Positions 1 to 12,635 of a DNA stretch of 64,000 nt are shown here, piece after piece. Origin of the DNA: Perilla frutescens (taxonomy: Eukaryota; Streptophyta; Magnoliopsida; Lamiales; Lamiaceae); assembly GCA_026008535.1 (NCBI GenBank), contig BRKX01000010.1, positions 27,042,001 through 27,106,000 on the forward strand. The letters run 5' to 3'. The translations under genes and the position numbers were made by a program. The notes under the pieces are model-generated. The model did no database searches. It had not been told where the DNA came from and saw only the letters and a program-made list of their open reading frames with translations. The first letter of the stretch is position 1; every line of letters begins with the position of its first letter.

Positions 1-828
1 ATATCCTTCAGCTATGTTGGCATCAGCTATCATTGCTTGAGCTGCTTCTTTAAGCATTCGGTTTCGTCGTTCAGCTACACCATTTTGTTATGGAGTTCTT
101 GCAGCTGACTGTTCATGAGTGATTCCAAGTTGGCTGAGAAAACTGATCATTTGTTGATTCACAAATTCAGTTCCATTGTCGGAGCGAATCCTTTGAACTA
201 ATCATTCTTTTTCAGTTTGTAGCCTTTTGATCAGCGTCTTTATCTTGTCGTAAGTTTCATCTTTGCTTTTCAAGAATTCCATCCACGTATATCTTGAGAA
301 ATCATACACTACTACAAGAGTGAATCCTTTACCTTTTGGTATCTGTGGTCTGACTGGACCAAACAGATCCATATGTAGTAGTTGGAGACAATCAGTTGTT
401 CCTGGTGGATGACTCCTATTCTTGAAGAATGACTTCACTTGCTTTCTTTTTTGGCATGGTCCACACACACCTATTTTCTTATATATCTCCTTGGAAAGCC
501 CCTCAACTAGCTCTTTCTTGGCTAGGTAGTTGATTGTTTTGAAGTTGAGGTGGTTCAGTCGTCGATGCCATAGCCAACTTGCTTCAGTTAATCCCTTTGA
601 AAGAAAGCAAGCTTCTGAGTAGCCGGTTGACCAGTCAACAATATACATGTTGCCTCTCCTTATGTCAGTGAGAAGAATTACTCCAGTTAACTTGTCTCTT
701 ATGTTGCAGGAGTTTTTGGTGAAGTCAACTGAGTAGCCATTGTTGCACAGCTGGCTGATGCTGAGTAGTTTGTGTTTTAGTCCATCCACATAGGAGACTC
801 CATTAACTACAACTTTTCCTTTGACCAT
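1..828 (-). pseudogene. copia integrase (GAG-pre-integrase zinc domain plus core), broken
   Basis: The frame begins with a pre-integrase zinc domain (HRRLNH, then CGPCQ) followed by the integrase core with the first catalytic Asp in MDLFGPV. The open stretch stops at 202, but the same frame resumes with the second catalytic Asp in SDNGTEF and the catalytic Glu in QNGVAERRNR. One stop lies just before SDNG and another just before QNGV. Integrase would join retroelement cDNA to host DNA; this copy cannot make a whole protein. Reverse transcriptase and RNase H would lie beyond the left edge. Confidence 0.88.
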
Positions 829-833
829 GAACC

Positions 834-1010
834 CTTCTCCAATGGTTCAGCTTTTGGAGTTGTCTCCAAATGTGACAAGTGGACCTTTAACTTCTTCATA
901 ACCGTCGAGATCTTTTCTGTCTCTGGTCATGTGCTTGGAGCACCCGCTATCTAGATACCAGATATCTTTAGTTTTCTTCATAGATAGGACGCTCTTATCC
1001 TGTAAAAACA
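834..1010 (-). pseudogene. copia aspartic protease fragment
   Basis: The minus strand reads WYLDSGCSKHMT, the hallmark of copia-type retropepsin with catalytic Asp in D-S-G. It lies directly upstream of the integrase, as expected in a copia polyprotein. A stop separates it from the pre-integrase domain (after FGDNSKS). Known family role: cutting the gag-pol polyprotein. Gag-linker sequence with scattered stops continues between here and about 1950. Confidence 0.75.
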
Positions 1011-1699
1011 AGGATTAGCATTTAGGGACCCGTTTCATATTGGGTCCTTGTTGATACATCAAGCTCTTTGGAATCCAAACTTGCCAAACTTTCGGCTTTT
1101 TATCATTCAGAGATCCAACTTATTTGGATCGTCTGGTCAGTTTAGATTTTCTCTCAACTCTTCTATTCTGAGTTGAATCAGTTGAATGGTACCTGCATTG
1201 AGAGTTAGTTGGATAAAACAGTTCAACTAAAGTGCTTTGGTCTTGTGACCTTTGAGTTCTATGATCAGGCTAGTGCCTTGTATGTTTCCAGTTTATTGGA
1301 TTGAACCCTTTTGGTTCATTTTTGGAATCCTAGTACTCGTTATAGTGATGGTAGGGTTCAAATGAGTTTCTTTGATCTCTCCTATTGGTGTTCTGATTGA
1401 ACTTCTTGGTAAGATAGGCTTGAGATCTAAACTGATTTTTCTATCTAAAGTGAAGTGATCTATCAGTTTGCCTTGGGGGCATTTTGTGTTGAGCTGGTGA
1501 TCTTTGTTGAACTGAAGGCTTTGAATGAATGGATTGGTTTGAGTGAACTATTGGTCTTGGCTAGAATTTTGGCTTCAGTTGACCTGGTTTTTTGGTTGAG
1601 AGAACTGACTGAATTGTCTGGGCTGAGTTTGAGGATTTCTCAATATTCTTTTGCCTTTAGTTAGCTCAGTTGGCTGATCATGAATTGACATGGTGAATC

Positions 1700-3404
1700 C
1701 TTTTAGGATTCCTTTATCACTAGGTTGAGCAATTGCCTTTCCTTTCTCTAAGGCAGTGAACTTGCTATATCCTAGCCCTATGCTGCTGGTTCCAGTTCTC
1801 TGATGATTTAATATCTCATCTAGGGTTTGAGATCACTTTTTGAACTTAAGAGTTACTTTTTCTCTCTCATGGATCTCTTGCTTGAGTTTTTGATTCTCAG
1901 CTTCTAGGTCAACAGTTCTTAGTTTCAACTTTTCAAATTCCACAAACTAAGACTCAAGATAATTCATTCTTTCATGATCAATGCTCAGTTTTCTAACTCT
2001 ATTTCTCAGTTCATCATTTTCATATTTTAGTTCAACATGCAAGCAGGATATTGAAGCTAATTGATCTTCTAGCATCATAAGTTTCATATCAAGTTCATTG
2101 CTAGAGACAGTTGCTTCATTCATATGATAGAATGAGGTTTGAGAATCAGTTGTACTAACCTCTTCATCATTGTCAGCCATGAGGCAAAATAACGCTTCAT
2201 CATCTGAGCTGTAGCCGTCAGAATCAACTCCAGATGGATAGTCTGAATCATCTAGCACGGCATTCTCGTAGTTTGCAACCATTGCTTTCCTTTTGAAGAA
2301 GTTTCTCGTCACTTTGGCTTTCTTGTCTTCAGGGAGTTCTGGACATTCATATCTGTAATGTCCTTGTTTGTGACAATGAAAATATTCTCCTAGATTTCGA
2401 TTGCCACCCTTGAACGGTTCAGCTAATCATTCAGCTGGTTGATGAGTTCTCTCATCTTTTGGGATTTCATCAGTTTGAGGTGGAACTGATTGTTTGTCCC
2501 GAACTCTCTTCAGTTTTTCTAACAACCTGGTAACTAACTGGATTTGATCATTGATGTCTTCAGTCAAGTTTTCCTTCTTTTTGGTTGTTTCTCTTTTTCA
2601 TTCGGATGAAGATCTGACTTGATTTTCTATGGCTGGTGAGCTCCTGGGCCAGAAGTTGTTCCTTCCTCGAGTATCTCTAAACCGGTTCCTTTCACCATAA
2701 AAAGCTGCGTCTTGAGCTGATGATTTTGATGCTTCCTTTTTCCGATTTAGGCTGTACTCATGAGCTTTGAGAGAGCCAAACAATTCTCTGGGAGTGATGT
2801 TATTTAGATTTCTTTATTCTTTTGTAGCTATCACTTTCATGTCCTATTCTTTAGTGAGATTATCCAAAATTTTGGAATTCATCTCAGAATTGGGATGACT
2901 TCTCCCTAGGTTGGTCATCTCACTGATGATGCCTAGAAATCTGGTTTCAAGGCTTGAGATGGACTCTTCTGGCTGCATTTTGAAGGATTCATATCTGTCA
3001 ACTGCTAGTTGGAGCTTGTTTTCTTTGATGGCTTCGGATTCTTAGCATAGATCAGCCAGTAAGTCCCATATCTCCTTGGCAGTTATGCAGTTCTTTGTGT
3101 CCTTCAATCTGTCCTCATCTAGAGTTTGAAATAGTGCAGCTTAAATAACGAACTCTATATTCTTCAACTTCTTCTCTTCACTAGTAAGAAGATTAGTTGG
3201 CTTTGGGATCCTTGTTGGATGATTGATATCAACTATGTGAGCATCATTGTCCATCATGATGATGATTGGACCATCTTCTATAACTTCCCACATATTCTCA
3301 TGAATCGAGCAGAGATGCACCTTCATTCGCCTGCTCCAGTTATCATAATTCTCAACTGAAAACAAAGGTAGCTTATGGTTTCTCATAGCTTGAAATGTTA
3401 GCAC
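1700..3404 (-). pseudogene. copia gag with zinc knuckle and long coiled-coil tail, broken
   Basis: The frame opens with a copia gag N-terminus (ENYDNWSRRMK), then the gag-polypeptide core (TPRELFGSLKAHEYSLN), a CCHC-type knuckle, an acidic stretch (DSDYPSGVDSDGYSSDDEAL) and a heptad-rich tail (1947-2110) likely to form a coiled coil. At least five in-frame stops interrupt it. Compared with the sister gag at 19911-21260, the start ATG has become ACA and the first knuckle Cys is Tyr (YFHCHKQGHYRYEC). Gag would form the particle; this copy is not functional. Confidence 0.85.
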
Positions 3405-3461
3405 AGATAAGTAAATCTGATTCAGTTGATCCGCAGAAATGGCTAATCCTTAGAATCAACT

Positions 3462-3473
3462 GCTCTGATACCA
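3462..3473 (-). other. primer-binding site, initiator tRNA-Met
   Basis: The minus strand reads TGGTATCAGAGC, the complement of the 3' end of plant initiator tRNA-Met. It lies two bases inside the 5' LTR end (CCAACA), exactly as in the sister element at 19836. Confidence 0.93.
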
Positions 3474-3475
3474 CT

Positions 3476-5056
3476 TGTTGGTCCCGGGCGAGTTGATATC
3501 AGTTTAGAGGGGGGGTGAATAAACTGATTAAAACTTTTTCTTCAATTGTGGAATAATAAGGGCCCTTAACTCGTTTAGAAACTTATCTATGCACAATTCA
3601 AATAAGTACTTTGGACAGTTTGAGTGCAGATTGTGTGAGCTTGTGTACAGTTCAAAGATATGCAATTAATCAAAATAGTACAGCACACAAATGATTTATA
3701 GAGGTTCAAAGTCTCAAACTCCTACGTCCTCTCTTCCTTCCGCAGAAGGGCAACTTCACTATATAACTTGAGTTTCTTTACAAATTACACAATGAAGGAC
3801 AGTTGGCTGAACCTGGTAACTGCTCGCTACCTTAGCGGGTCGACGGCTCACACTTGAAGTCCCTAACTGCTCGCTAGGAAGGTAGGTGCTATTGACATCC
3901 TTACAAGGTTTTAGATCTCTTTCGATCTTCAAGAGGTTAGTCTTGAACAGGGGGTATCAACTGATGTGCTCTGTCAATTGAGCTGGATAGTTGATCGTTG
4001 TATTGCTGAAACTGAGAAGGCTGCCCTGGCTGGTTTATCAACAGTTGGCTGAATGTTTTGACTCTTTAAATTATTCTTCTTAGTTGGACTCTCGCAGTTT
4101 TTAGCAAATGCTGAACTTAAGCTAGGAGATAGAAAGAAAGCTCTGCCTGAATGAAGGCTTCAAGAATAAGTATTGCGAAAAGTCTGGGAGGCAAGAGTTA
4201 TTTAAAACTTTGATTCACTCGTCTTTTATAGAGGAGTGATTTTATGACTGTTGAGTTCCATTGATCGATGGCTTTGTTGGTTCATCAATGGCAGATGGTC
4301 TTTATTAATCGTTGGAGCTTTTGATTGAAGTAGTCGTTGCTTTGCCAATCGATCTTCATTGAATATTTAATTCCAGGATCTCCGTTGAAGCATTTATTCC
4401 AAGATTCACCGGTTGAGCAATAGCTCCAAGGTTCTTTGGCTGGCAGTTCTGAGCTTCGATTTTAGCAATTTTGAGTTCCAGTTGGCAGTTCTGAACTTGT
4501 TTGTTTAGTTCGGCTATTACTCCAGCTGGCAGTTCTAAGCTTGTATGCTTAGTTTGGCTATTGCTCCAGTTGACAGTTCTGAGCCTAGCAGCTCAGTTTG
4601 GCTATTGCTCTAGTTGGCAGTTCTGAGCTTGTCAGCTATGTTTGGCTATTACTTCAGTTGGCAGTTCTGAGCTTCTTCCTCCAGTTCGGTTATTGCTCCA
4701 GTTTGCAGTTCTGAGCTTGTCTGCTCAGTTTGACTAATCTTTCTCAAGTTCTTTTGTTAGCCTGACTGATCATAGGCTGGCTGACTTCAGTTCTGGCCAT
4801 TAGTTGGATACTTTCAGTCTTTCAGTTTAAACTGATCTCGTATCAGTTCCTTCAGTATAGTCGATTCTTTTCTCCCTCAGCTCAGCTAACTTAGCTGTTA
4901 GTTTGTTTCAACCGGTTCGACTCTTCGAATCCACAGCTGAATTAAGTTCTGACTGGTCGGCATATCCTCACAGCTGGTAGACCATACTTCCAGTTTGGTT
5001 GACTTCAGCTTTAATTGAGTTTCTCTTTGATGCTCTGGATTGGTCAGTTCAGATCT
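3476..5056 (-). repeat. 5' LTR of the left copia element
   Basis: The inner edge is TGTTGG (plus view) next to the primer-binding site. Several blocks align with the LTRs at 13493-19833 and 44211-45964: the CT-rich block before the LTR end, the block with 'gcccttctgc.gaaggaa', and a TATA-like box (minus strand CTATAAAAGA, 4222-4231). The far edge is inferred from length and a possible TG at 5056. The LTR carries a 44-bp minisatellite not seen in the other copies. Confidence 0.75.
4442..4745. repeat. 44-bp minisatellite inside the LTR, seven copies
   Basis: The core GGCAGTTCTGAGCTT recurs at about 4442, 4483, 4528, 4572, 4616, 4660 and 4704. The last five steps are 44-45 bp. Units also share 'ggctattgctcca' upstream of the core. 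Confidence 0.88.
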
Positions 5057-5072
5057 ACAGCTTGAATTTTAG

Positions 5073-6279
5073 TTAGTTTTTCATAAATAGTTTTGACATC
5101 TCATCAAAACCTTTTCTAGAGGTTCCTTGATAGTTTTTCCTAACAATGGTAATGAGATTACCTTTGATATTGCACTTGTAATTGTAAGATCTTGGTCGGT
5201 GAAGATTGTGACGGGGCATTTCATCTTCATAGTTTCTTGAAAACTTCAAACAACCACTGAAATGTGTCCGTCTTCTCATCTCATATAAGAAATTTTTCTT
5301 GTGATGATTCAACCCAACGAACAGTGCAGAAATAAAACTGTATTTGTTCATTCTATAGGTTGTGCCAAAGACTACGATATCGTCATAAATCTGGTAATCT
5401 TTACCTATCTTAGAATCTCTCCAAAATACATCAGATAATCTACCATCACTATTCAACTTAAACTTATAAAATAATTCATTATCTTCCACTCCATCTTGAC
5501 ACAACTTGTCTATAAGAGTTTGTGCATCCCCAGCTTCAATTACACTCATCCTTATTCTGTTAACAAAATTCATGTGATCCATCAATGTATGACCAACCAG
5601 GTGATCGCCCCCTACTTCTTTTGACATGTATCTATATGAATCGGTGGGTCTCATTCTAGAAGAGATCATGTCTCCAATCACAACAGCTCTGTCACCAATA
5701 ATTTTTCTTTGAGATCTATGCATGTGGTTCCATTATTTTCTTGAAAGCTCATGATTGTGCTCCTCATTATGATCAATTACTTCAAGCATTCCATCATAAT
5801 TTTTCATCACCCTCAAGAATGTCTTGCAATCTATATGTGTTATGTTATTTTTTCGAAAGGTAATCTGATCTTGATTGCTAGAATTACAAACAAACTTCAT
5901 CTTTTTTCTTAACATATTCATTCAAGTATACATAATATTTCTCAATCACCTGACCAACACTGTTTGTTCTTTGTGTATTTTTCCTAACACCAAATCCAAC
6001 GTCCCTAGCATGCTTGCAATACAATTCATACATCTCATCAAAGGTTTGTCTTTGAATACCAATCAGTGATTCAGACAAGCTTACAGTATCACCTAATGTT
6101 CATGAAAGTATCCATTAAAATACTTTTTAGTATCAAAGTTGTCTGGTTATATCATGATCAATTTATGTAAAAAAATTACCTACATATTGTGCTCATATAG
6201 GCATTGGCTCATTCTCAGAATCATCAATTACGACAAGAACTTTTATATTATCTTGCACATTCTTGTTAATTTCATCCAT
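5073..6279 (-). pseudogene. FAR1/FHY3-like gene, N-terminal relic
   Basis: FAR1/FHY3 proteins are transcription factors derived from Mutator-like transposases. On the minus strand a short first segment starts MDEINK (6279), then an intron-like gap (GTAGGTAA near 6190). Next come a FAR1 DNA-binding region (5884-6078: YELYCKHARDVGFGVRK; 5733-5921: ending HNEEHNHELS) and the start of the MULE transposase-like region (DDIVVFGTTYRMNKY.., then FVGLNHH). After NHH the similarity fades and the frame ends at 5073, next to the copia LTR. The pieces lie in more than one frame. The rest of the transposase core and the SWIM zinc finger are missing. It could be a damaged host gene or a domesticated-transposase fragment. 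Confidence 0.72.
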
Positions 6280-6865
6280 CTTGAGTAATAGCTTCATCCA
6301 ACTCTAATTTTCAAATTCTGAACAAAATTAATTTGACAACTAAAATCTACACAATTAAAAAAATCCGATTGAATTCTGTAAACTCACCTTGAAATATATT
6401 AAGTTGGAGAAAAGGAAACAAAATCAGATTTCTTCAACGTATGGCTGTCAATTCGTCGAAGATGATTTTGCCGTTTTGTCATCGATCGGTGATCACGAGC
6501 TTTGGTGCGGTGGTGATGGTGGCGGCTTTGGCGATGGCGATGAATGGGAGGGGCAATTCCTCAGCTACAAGCTCGCCTCTTTCTCTCTCACGTTTCTAAT
6601 TTTCCTGATTTTTTTTATTTAAGTTTGGGCTGAATTTTGGCAGACTGGGCTTGATCCAGGCTAATGGGCTGGCCCATCAGTCTTTTGCACAAGAGAGTGG
6701 CCCAAACTGGAATTATCTATCTATATAATAAAATAGAGTCTTCTTCAAAAAAAAAATCTCTCTCAATAACATCAAATCGTTCGCAGTTATTATAAATAAA
6801 AAATTATTAATATTTTCTTATTTTTTAATGTCTCTTCATCTTCTCTCTTCTTACACACATTTTTA
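6280..6865. other. spacer upstream of the FAR1-like relic
   Basis: No gene is visible. About 6440-6560 is locally GC-rich and could be the former 5' leader or promoter of the FAR1-like relic on the minus strand. The plus strand has a 77-codon open stretch here with no recognisable domain. Confidence 0.4.
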
Positions 6866-6916
6866 GGCAAAACGCATCCATAGGCCCCTATACTTTTAGT
6901 TTTTATTTCGATAGGT

Positions 6917-6920
<4 letters not shown>

Positions 6921-6970
<50 letters not shown>
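6921..6970. repeat. (AT)25 microsatellite
   Basis: Uninterrupted AT dinucleotide run within the left inverted terminus. Shorter AT runs occur at about 10267-10296 and 12127-12152. Confidence 0.97.
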
Positions 6971-6975
<5 letters not shown>

Positions 6976-7809
6976 TTGATAGGTTGTTCTGCATTTATAT
7001 TTTATTTTAACTAGTATTTCTCCCGTGCGATGCACCGAAAAGCAACATATATATGATACTTCAAATTATCATCTAATTATCTAATGAAATTAAAAAAAAT
7101 TATAATGTGTATAATATGTAAAATAATAGTTATAATTTTCATTAAATTAAATAATTCATGCTCGTTGTCTACTAAGGTTTCTCACCATATATATCTTATC
7201 AATCATAAATTATGGAGAAATATTTTTATTTTTATTTTTTTGCAAAAATTTATAGTGCAATCTTTGTAGAAAGATGAGTTGTTGATTTAGGGAAAAAAAA
7301 GTTTGGAACAGAAAGCAAAATTGATTTTGGCCAGTAATTGTACGTATAATTAGATTTTAGTTATTTTTAATATACATGTATATACATATATATAATTATA
7401 TAATATAAATCTATGGAAAGTAAATGGAGGATTACGATTATAATTTTCCAAAAATAACAAAAATCAACAATGATCCACCAGCTCATTGTCATATAATTAT
7501 GCCAATGTTTAGTTTAGTTATTTACATTATATATTTTTATTATTAAATTTCTCACGTCAATATACGGGATCATTATATGCATTTGATTATATCATAATAA
7601 AAAAATATACACATCAAATTCTTTATATCATAGAAAATTATAAATGAATATTTGACTTGTAATATAAATAATTTTGGAATAAAAGGAGTATGAATCAAAT
7701 AATAAATTTTGTAATATACAACTTGTAGGTGAAAAATAAATAATTAGTGTGGAACCTTTAATTTCAGGTTTATGAAAAAAATCTCCCCCCTCCTCTCTCT
7801 CTCGCACTC

Positions 7810-9958
7810 TGTAACATCCTAAATTCTATAATTTAAAATGTTACTCTTTCTATTCTTTAAAGCGGAAAATGATTACAATAATAATAGTTCAAGTATTTTT
7901 TTTTTTTAAATAATCATGCTAGGAATCCTAAGAAGAAAATAGAACACAATATATATATATATATCCTTTTTAGAAATATATGTACTTAGATCAAAATACC
8001 TGCATTTCATAAACTCTAAGTTCATTTCAAAAAGTAACTCATAAGTTCTAAAATATAAAATTCACACTCCTAATATTAATAAAACCATATTAGCAAACTA
8101 CTAGTTTAGGTTAGTTCAAAAACACCAACAACACACATAATATCGTTCAAAATAGTAGACTATAAACGACAAGCCCAAAAATTCAGGTCGAGTAATCTAA
8201 ACATCTTGAGCATGCCCACCCCATTTCTTTCATGCGGCTCCAAGCTCACTGATCTGAAAACATTTAAAAACGTGGGGTGAGCACTCTTAAAACGTACTCA
8301 GTGGTGGGGAACATGAGCATTTCTTTGTACTTATCCAACTGAAATAAATCGCAGGAATAATGGATTTAGGGTACTCTTTTTCTGATTCTAGAATACATCT
8401 TGAACTGTGCACATGACATATTCTGGTGCATACAAAACGCTTCTGTGCGTATAAAATGTTATTCTATGCGTACGAAACGATATCCATATTCCATCCACGA
8501 TAATTCAAGTTGGATTAAAAACATTTGTCTCAAAGATCATATATCATATACTTTTATTTCAAAGATAATAATTTCACCCACCTGATAATAGTGATCACGT
8601 AAAAATTGAGTAGGAAATCACAAAGTGGATGAGGGTTCTAATTGCCCCACACCTAGTCAATTAAAATAAAATGAATAATCACTTAAAGGAAAAATTCCTA
8701 TTTAGTCTTTACTAAATAAACTCTTAAACTTGACTAAGCCATAATTGATAACATTTTTGCTCAAAATATTTAATATGGAAAAGTATTAAAATGGGGAAGC
8801 TTACTAACTACACTTTTCGTATTATTTCAAGGTCCATTTTCTAAATATGAGCAACATCATAATTTTGTTTAGTGAAATCATTAACTATTAACCCAGTAAA
8901 TCTATTATTAATTAATCTTTTATTATAAAGTCTGTTTCTTAATCATCCAAGTTTTTATCCATTATGAAATATTTTGGTAGATGAAATTAATAAATAGATA
9001 GTTACCACTCTTTCCCATCAATGACGTAATTTATATTTATTATTATTAAAGCTATTATTATTATATACTTATATACATACTTATAAAGTTAAAACTAATA
9101 AACGTACTTCCGATTTAACTAGATCTACACATATATTTCATACTTTATATTCCATGACTACACACATACATCATAAACAAATGGATTATGTTGGAAATAT
9201 GAAATTAGATTGTTATAATTATAATTGGTAATATCAATCTATAATAAAAGTTCTCCAGTTTATGAAAAGTGTTGACTCCAAATTCCAATTTATAATTCAT
9301 TATTAGCTTGAATAAATTCAGACATTTTATATTCGCATAATCACATCTCATGATTTTGAAGTTCATAAAATTAATTAAACTAAAAACAAGGATGAATAAA
9401 ATTTACCTTTTATATGCCACTTAATCGGTTCCTGTGAATGAATTAGAAGTTCTTTTCTCTCTCTCTTTTTTTTTAATACGCATACATACATTAAATTGTA
9501 GGGAAACTAAAATCTTATACATAATTGTAAGTATATAGTTTGCATTTTGTATTATTATTATTATTTTATATTGATACATGAGTCACCTCTTACTATATCA
9601 TATGTTGACACCTCAATTCCCCTTATTTTACCTAATTTTCACGTATAAGTAAAAGTGGACAACCAAGTCAAATTCCTGTATTATATTATTCCCTTATATA
9701 TATGTATAACGTGTATATATATATATATATATATGTTCTCTTTTTTATTATGTATATGTATGTATTTTGTCGAAAATAAATCTATTACATTTAATAAATA
9801 AATTATAATTAATCAAATTAAGTTCATATCTGGGGGCGCAATGTCGGACTCCATCATGTCTATCTAATTTTATCGAGCATCACCAAATAAATTAAAACTC
9901 AAATTTAAAGAAATTAAATAATTAAATAATTTAAATCACATAAAAGTGAGTTGCTACA
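7810..9958 (-). repeat. probable solo LTR of a Ty3/gypsy (Tekay-like) element
   Basis: The block starts TGTAACATCC and ends GGTTGCTACA-like (TTGCTACA), as a minus-strand LTR of the TGTAACATCCC...TGTTACA type would. Flanks are CACTC and CACCC, four of five bases alike. About 8260-8310 read on the minus strand (CACTGAGTACGTTTTAAG, then GTGCTCACCCC, then ATGTTTTCAG) corresponds to a block in the LARD LTRs near 24850-24910. No internal region or second LTR is seen, so LTR-LTR recombination is the likely origin. Confidence 0.6.
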
Positions 9959-10263
9959 CACCCCCACCCCTTATGCGATCTACAATGTGCAACCCAATTT
10001 CCAAATAATAAATTGTGCAATTAGCACTTATTATGCCAAAACTAGAAACAATTGTCACTGCACAACAATATTTAAAATTATGATTCTTAAAAATTCATAT
10101 AATAATTACATTTGGTAATTATGAAAAAAAAAAAGCTAAAGAAATACGTTCTCCACACTTCTTCACAATTTTGTCTTCTTATCCTCCAAGTGGACATGAT
10201 TAAATAAATGTATAATCTCACAATTATAAGGATATTAAATTATGTATGTGGCATGTGGAATCC

Positions 10264-10303
<40 letters not shown>

Positions 10304-10529
10304 TCATAATTAATTAATAACTTTGATTTAATAATTAAAAAAATAATAAAAATAGAGCAATGCAAACATTCATTCGTATTTATTTTGAAATAAAGAGCAT
10401 GTTGTGAATTTTTATTTATTTATTTTTTGCTTTGATTTACAATATTTTCCCCTATTCTAAAAAATATAAATAATTAATATTGCACTCTTAAGTTGTATTT
10501 TATTCTTTGAAATTAAAAGTTTTCAAATT

Positions 10530-10915
10530 AAATTAAATCACAATTCAATATTACATACTAAAATACACATGAAACAAATGAATAATGAGGACAAACTGAA
10601 AGCTTGATCATAATCTAAACGTAAATTTGTGAGAAATAATGAAATATGAATAGATTGTGTAAATTCTTTTCATACACAAAGTACTCCATAAAGGTTGACT
10701 TAAACAGAATTAACTATCTTTTAAATTAAATCATAATTCAATGTTACATACTAAAATACAAATGAAAAAAATGAATAATCAGGACAAACGGAAAGCTTGA
10801 TCATAATTTAAACGTAAATTTGTGAGAAATAATGAAATATGAAGAGATCGTGTGAATTATTTTCATGCACAAAGCACTCCATAAAGATCGAATTAAACAG
10901 AGTTAGCTATCTTTT
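10530..10915. repeat. 193-bp tandem duplication, two copies
   Basis: The copies start at 10530 and 10723 with AAATTAAATCAYAATTCAAT and stay alike to 'ccataaag', then '.gaattaactatcttttt'. Scattered point differences show the duplication is not recent. Confidence 0.9.
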
Positions 10916-11022
10916 TTTATTGTAGTTGTATTGTCTACATTAAAATGATATAAAAATCATATCATTATTATCCAAAAACACCTGACTGCCAAAACATAAG
11001 CACGATGTTGAACTTGAGATGA

Positions 11023-11089
<67 letters not shown>
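11023..11089. repeat. (AAT)22 microsatellite
   Basis: Near-perfect AAT trinucleotide run of about 67 bp. Confidence 0.97.
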
Positions 11090-11090
<1 letters not shown>

Positions 11091-12125
11091 AAAAAAACTT
11101 CCATAAATTCAAGATTGTTCGAAATGAACATTGTTATATTTATAATGGTTTGAGTTGCACATATTTAATTCAAAAATTAAAAAAGTAAGATATAATTGAG
11201 GCACTAATTGAACGGAATTGATGAGTAATTAATACAAATAGGTAAATTAAAAAACTCAAATGATTGAAAATATGCATGATTTAATGGGAAAATTTCTTTC
11301 ATATTAATGTATTATTATGATCATTATTATAAATTATGATCACGTATTTTGGGGATATATTATTAAATTATTACAATCATGTCAAAATATTTAAGCAATA
11401 ATTTAATTAAAAATGATATTTTATTTATCAAAGAATTATTTTGAAAAAATCATACTTGTCCTGTTTCATATAAATAGATATAGATATCGCTTCCATTATT
11501 CAAAAAATAAAATAATATTCTAGCATTTCTGCACTCGCCTACACAAACAATATACATTATTAGTGTGTATTAAAAATATAAATATTTTATTCCTCTAAAT
11601 TCTTAAATAAAATAAAAATTAAGACACAATTAGAGAGAGAGAGAGAGAGGTGAATAATTTATGTCGAGAATTTGTTTTTGTTGAAATAATTAGATAATCA
11701 TTTTATTTACATAATTATTATATTAAAATAATTTATTTTAAATACATAAAAATATGTTTTGGCATAAAATATTTTTAAATCCATTATGATTACATATGTG
11801 TATAGCCATGTTTTAAGGGCTATATACAGATTGGGTAAATCTATGCAAGGATGATTAATTAATTAATCAATCAATTAATTAATTGTGTAGATGAATATTG
11901 ATCATCATGCAATTAATTAATTAACTAACTAATTAATTAATTGATAGAATTATCATGCTTGAGAATGAATTGCACAAAAACAATTTATTAATTAATTATT
12001 TATTAAAAACACCCATCATATTCTTACATATGTATAGTATAAACTCATATATAGATATAAATTATAATATTATTGTATATTACATTATATCTGTAGATAC
12101 TTAATTTGATGTATATTATAGGAGA

Positions 12126-12156
<31 letters not shown>

Positions 12157-12635
12157 TTGGTTGTAATGAGTAATATATGTGTGTAAAATATAATATATTA
12201 TATTACATATGACATTTAATTAAATTAATATATATTTATCTAACTTACTATATTGTGAAGGTGTGTTTTGGTGGGAAAATACAAGGTTACTAAAAGTAGG
12301 ACCTTTGTGTTTTTATATATACAGTATAAAGATATGTCATTCTAGGTTTGTACATTTTCCATCTCAAAAATGTAATCCTCTTTTCCTTTTTATCTGTATT
12401 AAGAAAATGAATTTAATGTAACTGGAAAAGTAAAATTGTATTTTTTTTCTTATTATGCCCTTATTTATTAATTCAAAAGAAAAAAAATGTTAATTTCAAA
12501 GAAGATTAAATAGGAATATATTAAGAAGAATGAAAATTTAATACATATATATAAGGAAAGTGGACTATAATTTTTGAACGAACGAAAAAAGGATTACGAG
12601 ACTACAATTATGGGACAAATGGAATATTTGATAAT

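Larger units (their letters stand above)
1..5056 (-). mobile_element. Ty1/copia retrotransposon, Sirevirus-like, 5' part (window cuts it)
   Basis: Read on the minus strand the order is 5' LTR (about 3476-5056), tRNA-Met primer-binding site (3462-3473), gag, protease, integrase, then the window edge. The order protease-integrase is that of Ty1/copia. Gag and LTR match the element at 13493-45964, so both belong to one family. Several in-frame stops in gag and integrase show it is dead. The outer LTR edge is uncertain because only one LTR is in view; a possible TG start lies at 5056. Confidence 0.9.
9959..12635. other. AT-rich gene-free spacer
   Basis: No coding signal. It contains short AT runs, many ATTAATTAATT palindromic strings (11845-11945), a 193-bp tandem duplication and an AAT microsatellite, listed separately. 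Confidence 0.6.

Noticed and set aside
4442..4745. CRISPR-like spaced repeats
   Set aside because: Units are continuous 44-bp tandem repeats without unique spacers, in a plant LTR.
6389..6622. 77-codon plus-strand frame with glycine-rich middle
   Set aside because: Probably antisense of the FAR1-like relic's leader; no domain and a hydrophobic tail from T-runs.
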